Assembly (NCBI RefSeq): GCF_003850345.1
Contig: NZ_CP027707.1
Span: 5,332,001-5,396,000 of the forward strand
Direction: 5' to 3'
Source of the DNA: Pseudomonas chlororaphis subsp. piscium
Lineage (GTDB): Bacteria; Pseudomonadota; Gammaproteobacteria; Pseudomonadales; Pseudomonadaceae
DNA length: 64,000 bases
A model generated the notes under the pieces. The model saw only the letters and a program-made list of their open reading frames with translations, made no database searches and was not told where the DNA came from. Position numbers and translations under genes: made by a program. This document shows positions 1 through 8,113 of the stretch, one piece after another; position 1 is the first letter of the stretch; the number at the start of each line of letters is the position of its first letter.

Positions 1-1
1 C

Positions 2-814
2 TTCTACGCGATCCAGGCTTCCTGCGACCTGGCCGACGAGCGTGGCGCCTACGAGACGTTCCAGGGTTCGCTGTGGTCCAAAGGTATCCTGCCGCTGGAT
101 TCGCAACAAATCCTGATCGAATCCCGTGGCCAGAAGTACATCGATGTCGACCTGAACGAAACCCTGGACTGGGCACCGGTGCGCGCCCGTGTACAGAAAG
201 GTATTCGTAACTCCAACATCATGGCCATCGCTCCGACCGCGACCATCGCCAACATCACCGGCGTGTCGCAGTCGATCGAACCGACCTACCAGAACCTGTA
301 TGTGAAATCGAACCTTTCGGGCGAATTCACCGTGATCAACCCGTACCTGGTTCGCGACCTCAAGGCTCGCGGTCTGTGGGACTCGGTCATGATCAACGAC
401 CTGAAGTACTACGACGGTTCCGTGCAGCAGATCGAGCGCATCCCGCAAGAACTCAAGGAGCTCTACGCGACTGCCTTCGAAGTGGAAACCAAGTGGATCG
501 TCGACGCCGCCAGCCGCCGCCAGAAGTGGATCGACCAGGCTCAGTCGCTGAACCTCTACATCGCCGGCGCTTCGGGCAAGAAGCTCGACGTGACCTACCG
601 CATGGCCTGGTACCGTGGCCTGAAAACCACTTACTACCTCCGTGCCCTGGCCGCGACCAGCACCGAGAAGTCGACCATCAACACCGGCAAGCTGAACGCT
701 GTTTCCAGCGGCGGCAACCACGGTGACGACTCGGTCCTGGCGGCTCCAGCCGGTCCTGCTCCAGTGCCGAAGGCTTGCGCCATCGACGAGCCGGATTGCG
801 AAGCTTGCCAATAA
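2..814 (+). CDS. nrdA: Ribonucleotide reductase class Ia, large subunit (3' part)
   Basis: This is the C-terminal 270 residues of the catalytic subunit that reduces ribonucleoside diphosphates to deoxy forms in the cytoplasm; the start lies left of the window. Visible family features are the paired tyrosines of the radical-transfer path in KTTYYLRALAA near the end, and the redox-active C-terminal CEAC pair in the last residues (EPDCEACQ), which re-reduces the active site. The frame is intact up to a TAA stop, followed by a strong terminator. Its partner nrdB is not next to it but starts at 48712 on the same strand. Identification is secure from the tail motifs; nothing can be said about the N-terminal ATP cones, which are outside the window. 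Confidence 0.95.
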   Translation, partial: FYAIQASCDLADERGAYETFQGSLWSKGILPLDSQQILIESRGQKYIDVDLNETLDWAPVRARVQKGIRNSNIMAIAPTATIANITGVSQSIEPTYQNLYVKSNLSGEFTVINPYLVRDLKARGLWDSVMINDLKYYDGSVQQIERIPQELKELYATAFEVETKWIVDAASRRQKWIDQAQSLNLYIAGASGKKLDVTYRMAWYRGLKTTYYLRALAATSTEKSTINTGKLNAVSSGGNHGDDSVLAAPAGPAPVPKACAIDEPDCEACQ

Positions 815-850
815 GCTGAGCCGATAGGCGCCTCCCGGCGCTTATCCGAA

Positions 851-888
851 CCCCCGACAGGCCCCTGGCCTGCCGGGGGTTTTCTTTT
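851..888 (+). terminator. Rho-independent terminator after nrdA
   Basis: A 12-pair GC-rich stem with one mismatch (arms beginning CCCCCGACAGGC) has a five-base loop and is followed by TTTTCTTTT. It lies about 40 bases after the nrdA stop, so nrdA appears to end a transcription unit and nrdB is not cotranscribed from here. Confidence 0.85.
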
Positions 889-1080
889 GCCTGGGAAAAA
901 TCCACAGCACCACCAAAGCAACAGGACGGCACTCGAGGACGAAACCCTCCCACAACCTGTTGCAGGCGACTTGCCAGAAGTTCCCATCGTCAGTTTCACG
1001 GGAATGGACCAGCCGAACAGCCCTGCGGACCAGGCAGCCGCGGCAGGACCGATACGCCTCCTCCGCATGCCATATCCCTC

Positions 1081-1106
1081 ATCGCGAGCAAGCTTCGCTC
1101 CTACAG
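1081..1106. repeat. Single REP element
   Basis: This matches the REP consensus seen elsewhere in the window (ATCGCGAGCAAGCTTCGCTC followed by CTACAG), with nearly identical sequence at 39180. The 815-1191 gap otherwise contains only two terminators; I see no gene in it. Confidence 0.75.
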
Positions 1107-1138
1107 AAGCGGGCCGTGGTCGATGAACCGTGCAGGCA

Positions 1139-1170
1139 CAAAAAAGCCCCTGCGGTGAGGGGCTTTTTTT
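1139..1170. terminator. Bidirectional terminator between nrdA and flgE
   Basis: An A-run, a stem of AAAAGCCCC pairing with GGGGCTTTT, and a T-run form a symmetric terminator. On the minus strand it lies just after the flgE stop, so it most likely ends the flgBCDE transcript. Confidence 0.85.
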
Positions 1171-1191
1171 AGCGCTGTCAGCCAGCCATTA

Positions 1192-2517
1192 TCAGGTCAT
1201 CTGAATAATGGTCTGCATGATGGTGCTCTGGGTGGAGATGGTCTTGGCGTTCGCCTGGTAGTTGCTCTGGGCCTTGATCAGGTCCACCAGCTCGTTGGTC
1301 AGGTTGACGTTCGACTCTTCCAGGGAGTTGGACACGATCGAACCCAGGGTGCCGGTTTCAGGAGCATCGTAGCCCGGTACGCCCGAAGCGTAGGTTTCTC
1401 TCCAACTGGTGCCGCCTACCGGCTGCAAGCCTTGTTCGTTGGTGAAGCTGGCCAGGGAAATCTGGCCGATGGCCTTGTTCTGGCTGTTGCTGAAGTTGGC
1501 GAACAGAGTACCGGTGCCGTCGATGGTCAGGTTGGTGATCTGGCCAGTGGCGTAACCGTCCTGCACCGGCAGCGAACGCGCGGTATCGGCGTTGAACTGA
1601 GTGGTACTGGTCATGGAGATGGTCACGCCGCTGGCATTGGCGCTGGCACCGTTGGCCTTCCACGTACCGTTGGTCACAGTGCCAGGTACCCAGCCCGCCA
1701 GGGTCAGGTTATTGCCCGGATTAGGCGTAGTGGCAGGCGGAGTGATGACCGAAACCAGTTTGCCGGCGGAGTCAAAACTCATGGTCGATGCGACTGGAGC
1801 CGTAGCGCCGGTGGTGGTCGGAGCGGAGCCATCGAGGTTACGACCATCGACCAGGGTGTAGGTCTTCCAGGTGTTGGCACCGGTTTTCACCATGTACTGG
1901 TCCAGCTTGTGCTCGTTGCCCTGGCTGTCATAGATCGGTGTGCTGAACTGCTTGGTGTAGGTTTCCACCTTGGTCGGATCGAAAGCAAAACCTGTCACGC
2001 TCTGGTCAATGACCTTTTCGGTGGAGTTCAGGTTGATGGTCGAGGACACCGAACTGGTGGACTTCGGCGACAGGTTCGAGGTGTCGATACGCAGGTCGGT
2101 CAGCACGCCGTTGACGATCTTGCCATTGGCATCGACCGCATAACCTTGCAGACGGGCAGTGCCATCGGTGTTGGTGATGTAGCCGTCCTTGTCGGTCTTG
2201 AAGGTACCGGCGCGGGTGTAGGTCAGCGAGCCGTTGTCGCTCAGCACGAAGAAACCCGAACCCTGGATACCCATGTCCAGTACGTTGCCGGTGTTGTTCA
2301 CGTCGCCCTGGCCGAACTGCTGGGAAACGTTGGCCAGGCGCACGCCATTACCTATGGTCTTGCTGCCGGAGCCCAATTTGGTGGCCGAGTAGACGTCGGC
2401 GAATTCGGCACGGGACGATTTGAAGCCGGCGGTCGCCACGTTGGCAATGTTGTTGCCGGTCACGTCCAGTTGCTTGTTGGCAGCATAGAGACCGCTAAGG
2501 CCAATATTAAAAGACAT
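1192..2517 (-). CDS. flgE: Flagellar hook protein FlgE
   Basis: FlgE polymerises outside the cell into the curved hook that couples the rod to the filament. The 441-residue product has the conserved N-terminal rod/hook motif (MSFNIGLSGLYAANKQLDVT, then GNNIANVATAGFK) and the C-terminal heptad-like helix ending NYQANAKTISTQSTIMQ, which together form the D0 coiled region. The central Thr/Ser/Gly-rich part is the variable surface domain. It is the last gene of flgBCDE, 30 bases after flgD, and is followed by a terminator. In P. aeruginosa flgF follows flgE directly; here the next gene on this side is nrdA, so flgF-L must lie elsewhere. Expression should depend on the sigma-54 promoter upstream of flgB. 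Confidence 0.96.
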   Translation of the reverse strand: MSFNIGLSGLYAANKQLDVTGNNIANVATAGFKSSRAEFADVYSATKLGSGSKTIGNGVRLANVSQQFGQGDVNNTGNVLDMGIQGSGFFVLSDNGSLTYTRAGTFKTDKDGYITNTDGTARLQGYAVDANGKIVNGVLTDLRIDTSNLSPKSTSSVSSTINLNSTEKVIDQSVTGFAFDPTKVETYTKQFSTPIYDSQGNEHKLDQYMVKTGANTWKTYTLVDGRNLDGSAPTTTGATAPVASTMSFDSAGKLVSVITPPATTPNPGNNLTLAGWVPGTVTNGTWKANGASANASGVTISMTSTTQFNADTARSLPVQDGYATGQITNLTIDGTGTLFANFSNSQNKAIGQISLASFTNEQGLQPVGGTSWRETYASGVPGYDAPETGTLGSIVSNSLEESNVNLTNELVDLIKAQSNYQANAKTISTQSTIMQTIIQMT

Positions 2518-2547
2518 ATTCCACTCCTTGTGCCGCGTTAGTCGGCT

Positions 2548-3276
2548 CTAGATACCAATGGTTTGAACTTTGGAGAGCGCCACGGGGCTGCTCAGTCCTG
2601 CGAGGTTCAACATCAGCTCACCGCCGGTCTGGCTGATGGTGACGCTGTTGACCGTCGCAGGCAGGTAAGTGACCAGGTCGGTCGCCTTGCCATCGATCTT
2701 TGTGCTGGCCTTGAAGGTATAGTTGCCCGGATCGGCCTTGGTGCCGTCGGTCTTGGTACCGTCCCAGACGAAGCTGGTGCTGCCGGCCTTCTGACTCCCC
2801 AGGTCGATGGTCTTGACCGCCTTGCCATCCTTGTCGGTGATGGTCACGGTGACACCGCTGACGCCGGTAGGCACAGTCACCGAACCGGTCATGCTCTTGG
2901 TGGTGTCGACCTGGGTGGTACCGGTCTGGACGATCACCGAACGCCCCACCAGGGACGAAGCCTGCAGGGCCTGGGACGACTTGTAGTTGCCAGTGATGGA
3001 GTTCACCGAGGTATTGAGGGTGGTGATCCCTTCCAGGGTGGAGAACTGCGCCAACTGGGCAACGAACGCACTGTTGTCCTGAGGGTCCAGCGGGTTCTGG
3101 TTTTTCAGCTGGGTCACCAGCAGCTTCAGGAACGCGTCCTTGCCCAGCTCATTTTTGCCCTTGACGCTATTGGTGGCCGCCGCCAGGCCATCATTGCTGG
3201 TGGTCGGGGTCTTCTTCGCGGAGTTCGCAAGGATCTCCTTGAGCGTCAGGCCACTGGTGGTATCGGTAACACTCAT
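2548..3276 (-). CDS. flgD: Flagellar hook-capping scaffold protein FlgD
   Basis: FlgD caps the growing hook and guides FlgE assembly, then is discarded. The 242-residue protein has the typical N-terminal signature (KDAFLKLLVTQLKNQNPLDP) near residues 45-65, followed by QFSTLEGI, and a C-terminal Ig/tudor-like beta region containing FVWDGT. It sits between flgC (15-base gap) and flgE (30-base gap) in one operon. The length is normal for the genus and no defect is visible. Confidence 0.95.
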   Translation of the reverse strand: MSVTDTTSGLTLKEILANSAKKTPTTSNDGLAAATNSVKGKNELGKDAFLKLLVTQLKNQNPLDPQDNSAFVAQLAQFSTLEGITTLNTSVNSITGNYKSSQALQASSLVGRSVIVQTGTTQVDTTKSMTGSVTVPTGVSGVTVTITDKDGKAVKTIDLGSQKAGSTSFVWDGTKTDGTKADPGNYTFKASTKIDGKATDLVTYLPATVNSVTISQTGGELMLNLAGLSSPVALSKVQTIGI

Positions 3277-3291
3277 CTGAGTCGCCCCTTA

Positions 3292-3735
3292 TCACTGACC
3301 GAGGGTCAGGACCTTCTGCATCATGGTTTTGGCGGTGTTCATCATTTCTGCGTTGGTCTGGAACGAGCGGCTGGCGGAAATCATGTCGGCCATTTCTTCC
3401 ACCACGTTGACGTTGGGGTAGTAGACATACCCCTTGGCGTCGGCGGCCGGGTGGTTAGGCTCGTAACGCGCCTCGAGGTTGCTCTGGTCCTCGACCACGC
3501 CCAGCACCTGAACGCCCTGACCGGCCGCGTCCTGGTTCTGGAACAGCGACTCGCTGCCACCGCTTTGCGCACCCTGGAACATGGTGGCGAACACCGGATG
3601 GCGCGCACGGTAGGTCTGATCGATGCTCGAAGAGACCGTCTCGGCGTTGGCGATGTTACTGGCGACGGTGTTCAAGCGAGTGGTCTGGGCACTCATGCCG
3701 CTACCGGCAATATTGAAAACACTGGCGAGGGACAT
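3292..3735 (-). CDS. flgC: Flagellar proximal rod protein FlgC
   Basis: FlgC is one of the small proteins building the proximal rod in the periplasm. The 147-residue product has the family N-terminus (SLASVFNIAGSGMSAQTTRL, then NTVASNIANAETV) and the C-terminal NVNVVEEMADMISASRSFQT signature followed by EMMNTAKTMMQKVL. The gap to flgB is three bases, so translation is probably coupled. Length matches other FlgC proteins. Confidence 0.95.
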   Translation of the reverse strand: MSLASVFNIAGSGMSAQTTRLNTVASNIANAETVSSSIDQTYRARHPVFATMFQGAQSGGSESLFQNQDAAGQGVQVLGVVEDQSNLEARYEPNHPAADAKGYVYYPNVNVVEEMADMISASRSFQTNAEMMNTAKTMMQKVLTLGQ

Positions 3736-3738
3736 GGA

Positions 3739-4146
3739 TTACTCTCCGCGCAGGGCTGACACCAGCCCTTTGAATTTGCTGTTGAGCAGCGTGAAGCTGG
3801 CCTGGAAGTTCACCGAGTTCTCGGCATAGTTCGACTGTTCCAGTTGGGCATCCACGGTGTTCTGGTCGATCGACGGCTGCATCGGCGTGCGGTACAGCAA
3901 CGACTCGTTGCCGCTGCTCAGGCCTTCGGCTTCGATGTGCCGGCTGTTGGTCATGTTCAGGGCAAAGGTGCCGTTCTTGGCTTTCTCGTTCTGCTCGGCG
4001 AGCACGGCGGAGAAGTCCAGATCCCGAGCCTTGTAGTTCGGGGTGTCGGCGTTGGAGATGTTGTTGGCCAGCACCTCGGCACGCTTGGCGCGAAAGCCAA
4101 GGGCCTGCTCATGAATGCCGAGCGCTTTATCGAAGCTGATGCTCAT
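3739..4146 (-). CDS. flgB: Flagellar basal-body rod protein FlgB
   Basis: FlgB is the rod protein closest to the MS ring. The 135-residue product begins MSISFDKALGIHEQALGFRA and carries the NNISNADTPNYKARDLDF motif. I chose the ATG at 4146 because homologs start at MSISFDK and because it lies about 40 bases from the -12 element of an excellent sigma-54 promoter; a longer frame would run into that promoter. First gene of flgBCDE. Confidence 0.95.
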   Translation of the reverse strand: MSISFDKALGIHEQALGFRAKRAEVLANNISNADTPNYKARDLDFSAVLAEQNEKAKNGTFALNMTNSRHIEAEGLSSGNESLLYRTPMQPSIDQNTVDAQLEQSNYAENSVNFQASFTLLNSKFKGLVSALRGE

Positions 4147-4185
4147 ATCGGGAAACCTTCGACCAGATTTTTCGTAAGCTGGACA

Positions 4186-4202
4186 TAGCAAGCTGCGTGC
4201 CA
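4186..4202 (-). promoter_or_regulatory. Sigma-54 (RpoN) promoter of flgBCDE
   Basis: Read on the minus strand the site is TGGCACGCAGCTTGCTA, an essentially perfect match to TGGCAC-N5-TTGCW with GG and GC ten bases apart. The predicted start of transcription is near 4175, giving a leader of about 30 bases to the flgB ATG. In P. aeruginosa flgBCDE is a FleR/RpoN-dependent class III operon, which fits. Confidence 0.9.
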
Positions 4203-4241
4203 AGTGCTCCAGCCCCGTAAATCAAGGCTTTGCCGGCAGCG

Positions 4242-4318
4242 GCAAAGCGGCAATGCCAGAAAAGCGGCAAGGCATTTCCGCGAAACGTCAGCAAAGCGGC
4301 AATGTCGTCATTGCCGCC
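4242..4318 (-). promoter_or_regulatory. Repeated element upstream of the flgB promoter (candidate enhancer)
   Basis: On the plus strand AAAGCGGCAA occurs at 4244, 4261 and 4293; two copies extend to an identical GCAAAGCGGCAATG. An inverted TTGCCGCC follows at 4311. The cluster sits about 40-115 bases upstream of the sigma-54 -24 box, where activators such as FleR or FleQ bind. Which protein binds is not known from the sequence. Confidence 0.45.
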
Positions 4319-4346
4319 CTGCGCTGCCGGCGGAATCTCGGGCACA

Positions 4347-4376
4347 AAAAAAGAGGCCCGAAGGCCTCTCTTTTCA
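4347..4376 (-). terminator. Terminator downstream of cheR
   Basis: A short perfect stem, AGAGGCC/GGCCTCT with a TTCG-type loop, is followed on the minus strand by a run of seven T. It separates cheR from the flgB regulatory region. Confidence 0.85.
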
Positions 4377-4388
4377 ACAGCGACAATC

Positions 4389-5216
4389 TTACTTCGCCTG
4401 GTAAATGATCCCAGGGCTGCACTGGACCATCTGGTAGTGGTCGGGCAATCCATTGAGCGCTTCGGAAGCCCCAAGAAACAGGTAACCACCTGGTTTCAGA
4501 GTGCTGTGAATGCGCATCAGGATGTCCTTCTTCACCTCGGCGGAGAAGTAGATCAGCACATTGCGGCAGAACACGATGTCGAATTTGCCCAGGCTGGCAT
4601 AGCTGTCCAGCAGGTTGAACGAGCGGAACTCGACCCGGCTCTTGATCGGCGCCTTGACCACCCAGCGTCCCGGCCCCTTGGGGTCGAAATAGCGCTGCAG
4701 GCGGTCGGCCGACAAACCGCGACCGATCGCCAGGCTGTCGTACTCGCCGGTCTTGCAGTTGTTCAGCATGGTCCCGGACAGGTCGGTGGCAACGATCTGC
4801 ACCCCCATCTTCAGTTGCCCCATGTTGGCCTTCTCGAACTCGTCGATCGACATGGACAACGAATAGGGCTCCTGCCCCGAGGAACAGGCCGCCGACCAGA
4901 TGCGCAAGCGCTGGTTCGGGCTGGCCTTGATCGCCTCCGGCAAGACCTTGTTCTTCAACACCTCGAATGGATAGGTGTCGCGAAACCACAGGGTCTCGTT
5001 GGTGGTCATGGCATCGACCACCATCTCCCGCAAACCGCTGCGCGGCTGGGTCTGAATGCGCTGAACCAGCTCACCGAGGGATTTGATGCCTTGCTGTTCC
5101 ATCAGTTTGTTGAGACGGCTCGACACCAGATATTGCTTGTTCTCGCCCAGCAAGATCCCACAGGCTTTTTCCAGGAACACCCGGAACTGTTCGAAATCCA
5201 AATTACCCGTAGACAA
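4389..5216 (-). CDS. cheR: Chemotaxis protein methyltransferase CheR
   Basis: CheR transfers methyl groups from S-adenosylmethionine to glutamates of chemoreceptors, resetting their sensitivity. The 275-residue protein has the helical N-terminal CheR domain, a Rossmann methyltransferase core with the SAM-binding segment LRIWSAACSSGQEPYSLSM, and the later FDIVFCRNVLIYFS motif. It lies 44 bases after cheV on the same strand, matching the cheV-cheR pairing of pseudomonads, and ends at a terminator before the flgB control region. Confidence 0.95.
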   Translation of the reverse strand: MSTGNLDFEQFRVFLEKACGILLGENKQYLVSSRLNKLMEQQGIKSLGELVQRIQTQPRSGLREMVVDAMTTNETLWFRDTYPFEVLKNKVLPEAIKASPNQRLRIWSAACSSGQEPYSLSMSIDEFEKANMGQLKMGVQIVATDLSGTMLNNCKTGEYDSLAIGRGLSADRLQRYFDPKGPGRWVVKAPIKSRVEFRSFNLLDSYASLGKFDIVFCRNVLIYFSAEVKKDILMRIHSTLKPGGYLFLGASEALNGLPDHYQMVQCSPGIIYQAK

Positions 5217-5260
5217 TGATGCCGCCTCTTAAATCGTGTGACCGCCAGGGACGGATATCC

Positions 5261-6193
5261 CTAGCTGTTATCTGCTGCTTTGATCCGGTCGACAACCCGG
5301 GATGCCAGGTCATCAGGACGAAACTTGGCAAGGAAGTCATCGGCACCGACCTTCTTCACCATCGCCTGATTGAATACACCTGACAACGAAGTATGCAGGA
5401 TGATGTGCAGCTTTTGCATGCGTGGATCGTTGCGTATTTCGGCCGTGAGGGTGTAGCCATCCATCTCCGGCATCTCGATGTCGGAGATCATCATCAGAAA
5501 CTCTTCTTCAGGTTTCTTGCCCTCGTCGACCAACTTGCGCAGGTAGTCCAGCGCCTGTCGGCCGTCGTTCAGGGCCACCACTTCGACCCCCACGGTCTGC
5601 AGGCAACGCGTGACCTGCTTGCGCGCCACCGACGAGTCATCGACCGTCAGCACCCGCAGCGAAACGGCCTTGTGCTGAGTCTCGACATCCACCACGCCCA
5701 CCGAAATGGTCTCGGGCGTCGGCGCGACCTCGGCCAGCACCTTCTCGACGTCGATGATTTCCACCAACTGATTGTCGACCCGCGTCACCGCCGTCAGGTA
5801 GTGATCGCGCCCCGTCCCCTTGGGTGGCGGATGGATCTCCTCCCAGTTCATGTTGACGATGCGCTCGACCGAGCGCACCAGAAACCCCTGGGTCTTGGTG
5901 TTGTACTCAGTGATGATGACAAAGGGGTTGCTCAGATCCTGCAACCCGCCCGAACCGGTGGCCATCGCCAGGTCCAGGATCGGAATGGTCGCCCCTCGAA
6001 TATTCGCGACACCGCACACCACAGGACTGGATTTGGGCATCAACGTCAGTTTGGGGCATTGCAGCACCTCCCGAACCTTGAACACGTTGATCCCATAGAG
6101 CTGCTGCCCGTCGAGACGGAACAACAACAGCTCAAGGCGATTCTGCCCTACCAGTTGCGTGCGCTGGTTCACCGAATCCATTACACCAGCCAT
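5261..6193 (-). CDS. cheV: Chemotaxis coupling/response-regulator protein CheV
   Basis: CheV couples receptors to CheA and can be phosphorylated as a phosphate sink or adaptation switch. The 310-residue protein has an N-terminal CheW-like domain (ELLLFRLDGQQLYGINVFKV) and a C-terminal receiver with the acidic pair in LRVLTVDDSS, the phospho-acceptor in MMISDIEMPEMDG and the late KVGADDFLAKF lysine. I place the start at the ATG at 6193 (MAGVMDS), preceded by GGGGAG at good spacing; a TTG five codons upstream is less likely. Divergent from flgA with a 74-base intergenic region. I found no convincing FliA site for it. Confidence 0.94.
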   Translation of the reverse strand: MAGVMDSVNQRTQLVGQNRLELLLFRLDGQQLYGINVFKVREVLQCPKLTLMPKSSPVVCGVANIRGATIPILDLAMATGSGGLQDLSNPFVIITEYNTKTQGFLVRSVERIVNMNWEEIHPPPKGTGRDHYLTAVTRVDNQLVEIIDVEKVLAEVAPTPETISVGVVDVETQHKAVSLRVLTVDDSSVARKQVTRCLQTVGVEVVALNDGRQALDYLRKLVDEGKKPEEEFLMMISDIEMPEMDGYTLTAEIRNDPRMQKLHIILHTSLSGVFNQAMVKKVGADDFLAKFRPDDLASRVVDRIKAADNS

Positions 6194-6240
6194 GCCCAGA
6201 CTCCCCAAAGCTTAAGATCCGACGCGCGCTCATCGCTAAA

Positions 6241-6256
6241 CGGCACGGCGCTTGCT
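6241..6256 (+). promoter_or_regulatory. Sigma-54-like promoter before flgA
   Basis: CGGCACGGCGCTTGCT has GG and GC exactly ten bases apart and differs from TGGCAC-N5-TTGCW at one position. In P. aeruginosa flgA is, as I recall, an RpoN/FleQ class II gene. The predicted start of transcription (about 6267) almost coincides with the annotated ATG, which is odd. Confidence 0.5.
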
Positions 6257-6267
6257 TTTTAACTGTT

Positions 6268-7029
6268 ATGAACGCCAAAACGACATTTTCCCGACGCCTG
6301 ACATCAAACTACCGCAGATTGCTGTACGGGCTGTCGGCTTTGTTTTTTGTAAACCCTGGCCATCCTGCCGTTGCTGACTCGGTAACCCTGCCTGATCTAC
6401 TTATCGGCGTCACTCAGGGGTTTCTTGAATTCACCGTAGAAGACTATCTGGCAACCAGTCAAACGCCTGGACGCTACGAGATCCAGGTCAATCAGCTCGA
6501 CCCGCGGCTGCGCATGCCGCACTGCGACAAGGAATTGACAGCGACCCTGGAAAGCCCGGCGCAACCGCTGGGACGTGTGACCGTTCGTGTCCGCTGCGAC
6601 GGCGCCTCGCCCTGGACCGTGTTCGTGCCCGCCCAGGTCAAGCTGTTCCGCGAGGTGGTGACCACCACCCGGCCACTCAAACGCGCCGGCATCATCAGCC
6701 CCGAAGACGTGATGCTGCGCGAGCGCGATATCGGCCAGATCAACCAGGGCTATCTGACTTCGGTGGACCAGGCCATCGGGCAGAAGCTTGTCCGACCAAT
6801 GGTCGCCGACCAACTCGTCACCCTGGTTCACCTGGAACAGGCGGAAGTGGTGCGCAAGGGCGATCAGGTGGTGATCTCTGCCCGCAGCGGCACGCTGAAC
6901 GTGAAAATGCCCGGCGAAGCCTTGTCCAATGGCGGCATGAGCGAGCAGATACGGGTCAAGAACCTCAATTCACAACGGGTCATCAAAGCGCGGGTCACCG
7001 CGCCGGGACAGGTGGAAGTCGCGATGTAG
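6268..7029 (+). CDS. flgA: Flagellar P-ring assembly chaperone FlgA
   Basis: FlgA is a periplasmic chaperone that helps FlgI form the P ring. The 253-residue protein has a positively charged N-terminus, a hydrophobic stretch around residues 17-30 and a likely signal-peptidase site after AVA (residues 34-36). The SAF-like C-terminal half is recognisable from TTRPLKRAGIISPEDVMLRE and GQKLVRPMVADQLVTLVHLE, ending with VRVKNLNS-type residues and a short tail. Start at the ATG is conventional, but a sigma-54-like site ends only 12 bases before it, so either the mRNA is nearly leaderless or the true start is a few codons in. Confidence 0.93.
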   Translation: MNAKTTFSRRLTSNYRRLLYGLSALFFVNPGHPAVADSVTLPDLLIGVTQGFLEFTVEDYLATSQTPGRYEIQVNQLDPRLRMPHCDKELTATLESPAQPLGRVTVRVRCDGASPWTVFVPAQVKLFREVVTTTRPLKRAGIISPEDVMLRERDIGQINQGYLTSVDQAIGQKLVRPMVADQLVTLVHLEQAEVVRKGDQVVISARSGTLNVKMPGEALSNGGMSEQIRVKNLNSQRVIKARVTAPGQVEVAM

Positions 7030-7115
7030 ACGACTGGCGCTGTGCACTGTTGCCCCCTAAACTGTGGCCCATGCAGGGCAACAGCGGCGCGTGCGGGCTT
7101 ATCGATATTTGAGCC

Positions 7116-7142
7116 TAAAGTTTTCCGGGGTATTGCCGAAAA
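7116..7142 (+). promoter_or_regulatory. Sigma-28 (FliA) promoter of flgMN
   Basis: TAAAG, a 14-base spacer, and GCCGAAAA match the FliA consensus TAAAG-N15-GCCGATAA closely. It lies about 40-65 bases before the flgM ATG. FliA control of flgMN is established in Pseudomonas, so this is a reliable call. Confidence 0.85.
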
Positions 7143-7179
7143 CAAGTCAAGCGTCCAAATACCCAGAGGTTTTTTTACC

Positions 7180-7500
7180 ATGGTCATCGATTTCAGCCGT
7201 TTAAACAGCTCTCCCTCACTCACCGGCAGCACGCGCACCAGCGCCAGCAAGGAAACCGGCGACGCCGACAAGTCCGCGCCGCTGAACGCTCCAGCCGAAC
7301 AGGCCAGCACCAGCGGGGAGTCGGTACACCTCAGCAATGAGGCTCAACAGTTGCAGAAGATCACTGACAAGCTGCGCGACCAGCCTGCCGTCGACAACGC
7401 CCGCGTGGCCGAGTTGAAGCAAGCGATTGCCGATGGCAGCTATAAAGTCGACAGCAACCGTGTAGCCAGCAAACTGCTCAATTTCGAAGCCCAGCGCTAG
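7180..7500 (+). CDS. flgM: Anti-sigma-28 factor FlgM
   Basis: FlgM holds FliA (sigma-28) inactive until the hook is finished and FlgM is exported through it. The 106-residue protein starts MVIDFSRLN and has a disordered Ser/Thr/Ala-rich N-terminal half; the C-terminal sigma-binding helices include [20 protein letters not shown] and [12 protein letters not shown]. The ATG at 7180 has AGAGGT upstream. A FliA promoter precedes it, giving the feedback loop expected for this gene. flgN follows after 50 bases. Confidence 0.95.
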   Translation: MVIDFSRLNSSPSLTGSTRTSASKETGDADKSAPLNAPAEQASTSGESVHLSNEAQQLQKITDKLRDQPAVDNARVAELKQAIADGSYKVDSNRVASKLLNFEAQR

Positions 7501-7550
7501 CCAATAAGGCCTGCGCCAGTTTTTTGGACGCTTAACACCCAAGGCCATAC

Positions 7551-8018
7551 ATGCACGACACTAATTTGCTGCAACTGATCACTGACGACTTTGCTCCAGC
7601 TCAACAATTGCTGGAATTGCTGGGCACAGAATCCCTCGCCCTGCACGGCCGCGACATGCCGCTGCTGGAAGATATTCTCGCGCAGAAGCAAGCCCTGATC
7701 ATTTTGCTCGAGCAGCATGGCCGCAAACGCAGCGAAATCCTCGCCAGCCTGAATCTTCCTGTCAGCCGCACCGGCCTGGAACAACTGGCCAGCCATTCTT
7801 CGATTGGCGACCAGTTACTGGCCCAGAGCGACGTGCTGACCCAGATGCTTGCCGATTGCCAGGCAGCGAACGAACTCAACGGTCGTTCGATCCAGGTTCA
7901 ACAGGCCACCACCGCCAATCAATTGAAAATCCTCACCGGTGGCGAGCCTCCAGCCCTCTATGATGCCCGCGGCTCAACCGCCAAGCTGGCCAAGCCTCGC
8001 CCGCTTAGCCAGGCTTGA
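7551..8018 (+). CDS. flgN: Flagellar export chaperone FlgN
   Basis: FlgN escorts the hook-filament junction proteins FlgK and FlgL to the export gate. The 155-residue, mostly helical protein has the FlgN features LLELLGTESLALHGRDMPLL and a later GRSIQVQQATTANQLKIL segment. It follows flgM in the same operon and should share the FliA promoter. Confidence 0.92.
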   Translation: MHDTNLLQLITDDFAPAQQLLELLGTESLALHGRDMPLLEDILAQKQALIILLEQHGRKRSEILASLNLPVSRTGLEQLASHSSIGDQLLAQSDVLTQMLADCQAANELNGRSIQVQQATTANQLKILTGGEPPALYDARGSTAKLAKPRPLSQA

Positions 8019-8113
8019 CCCCAGAGATGAGCGCGCCCTATCAAGTCGCGGAACATGCTGGCAAAATGCCGGCTCTTGCGTGTAGTCGTATTTTGTCTGG
8101 AGATTGATGAACC

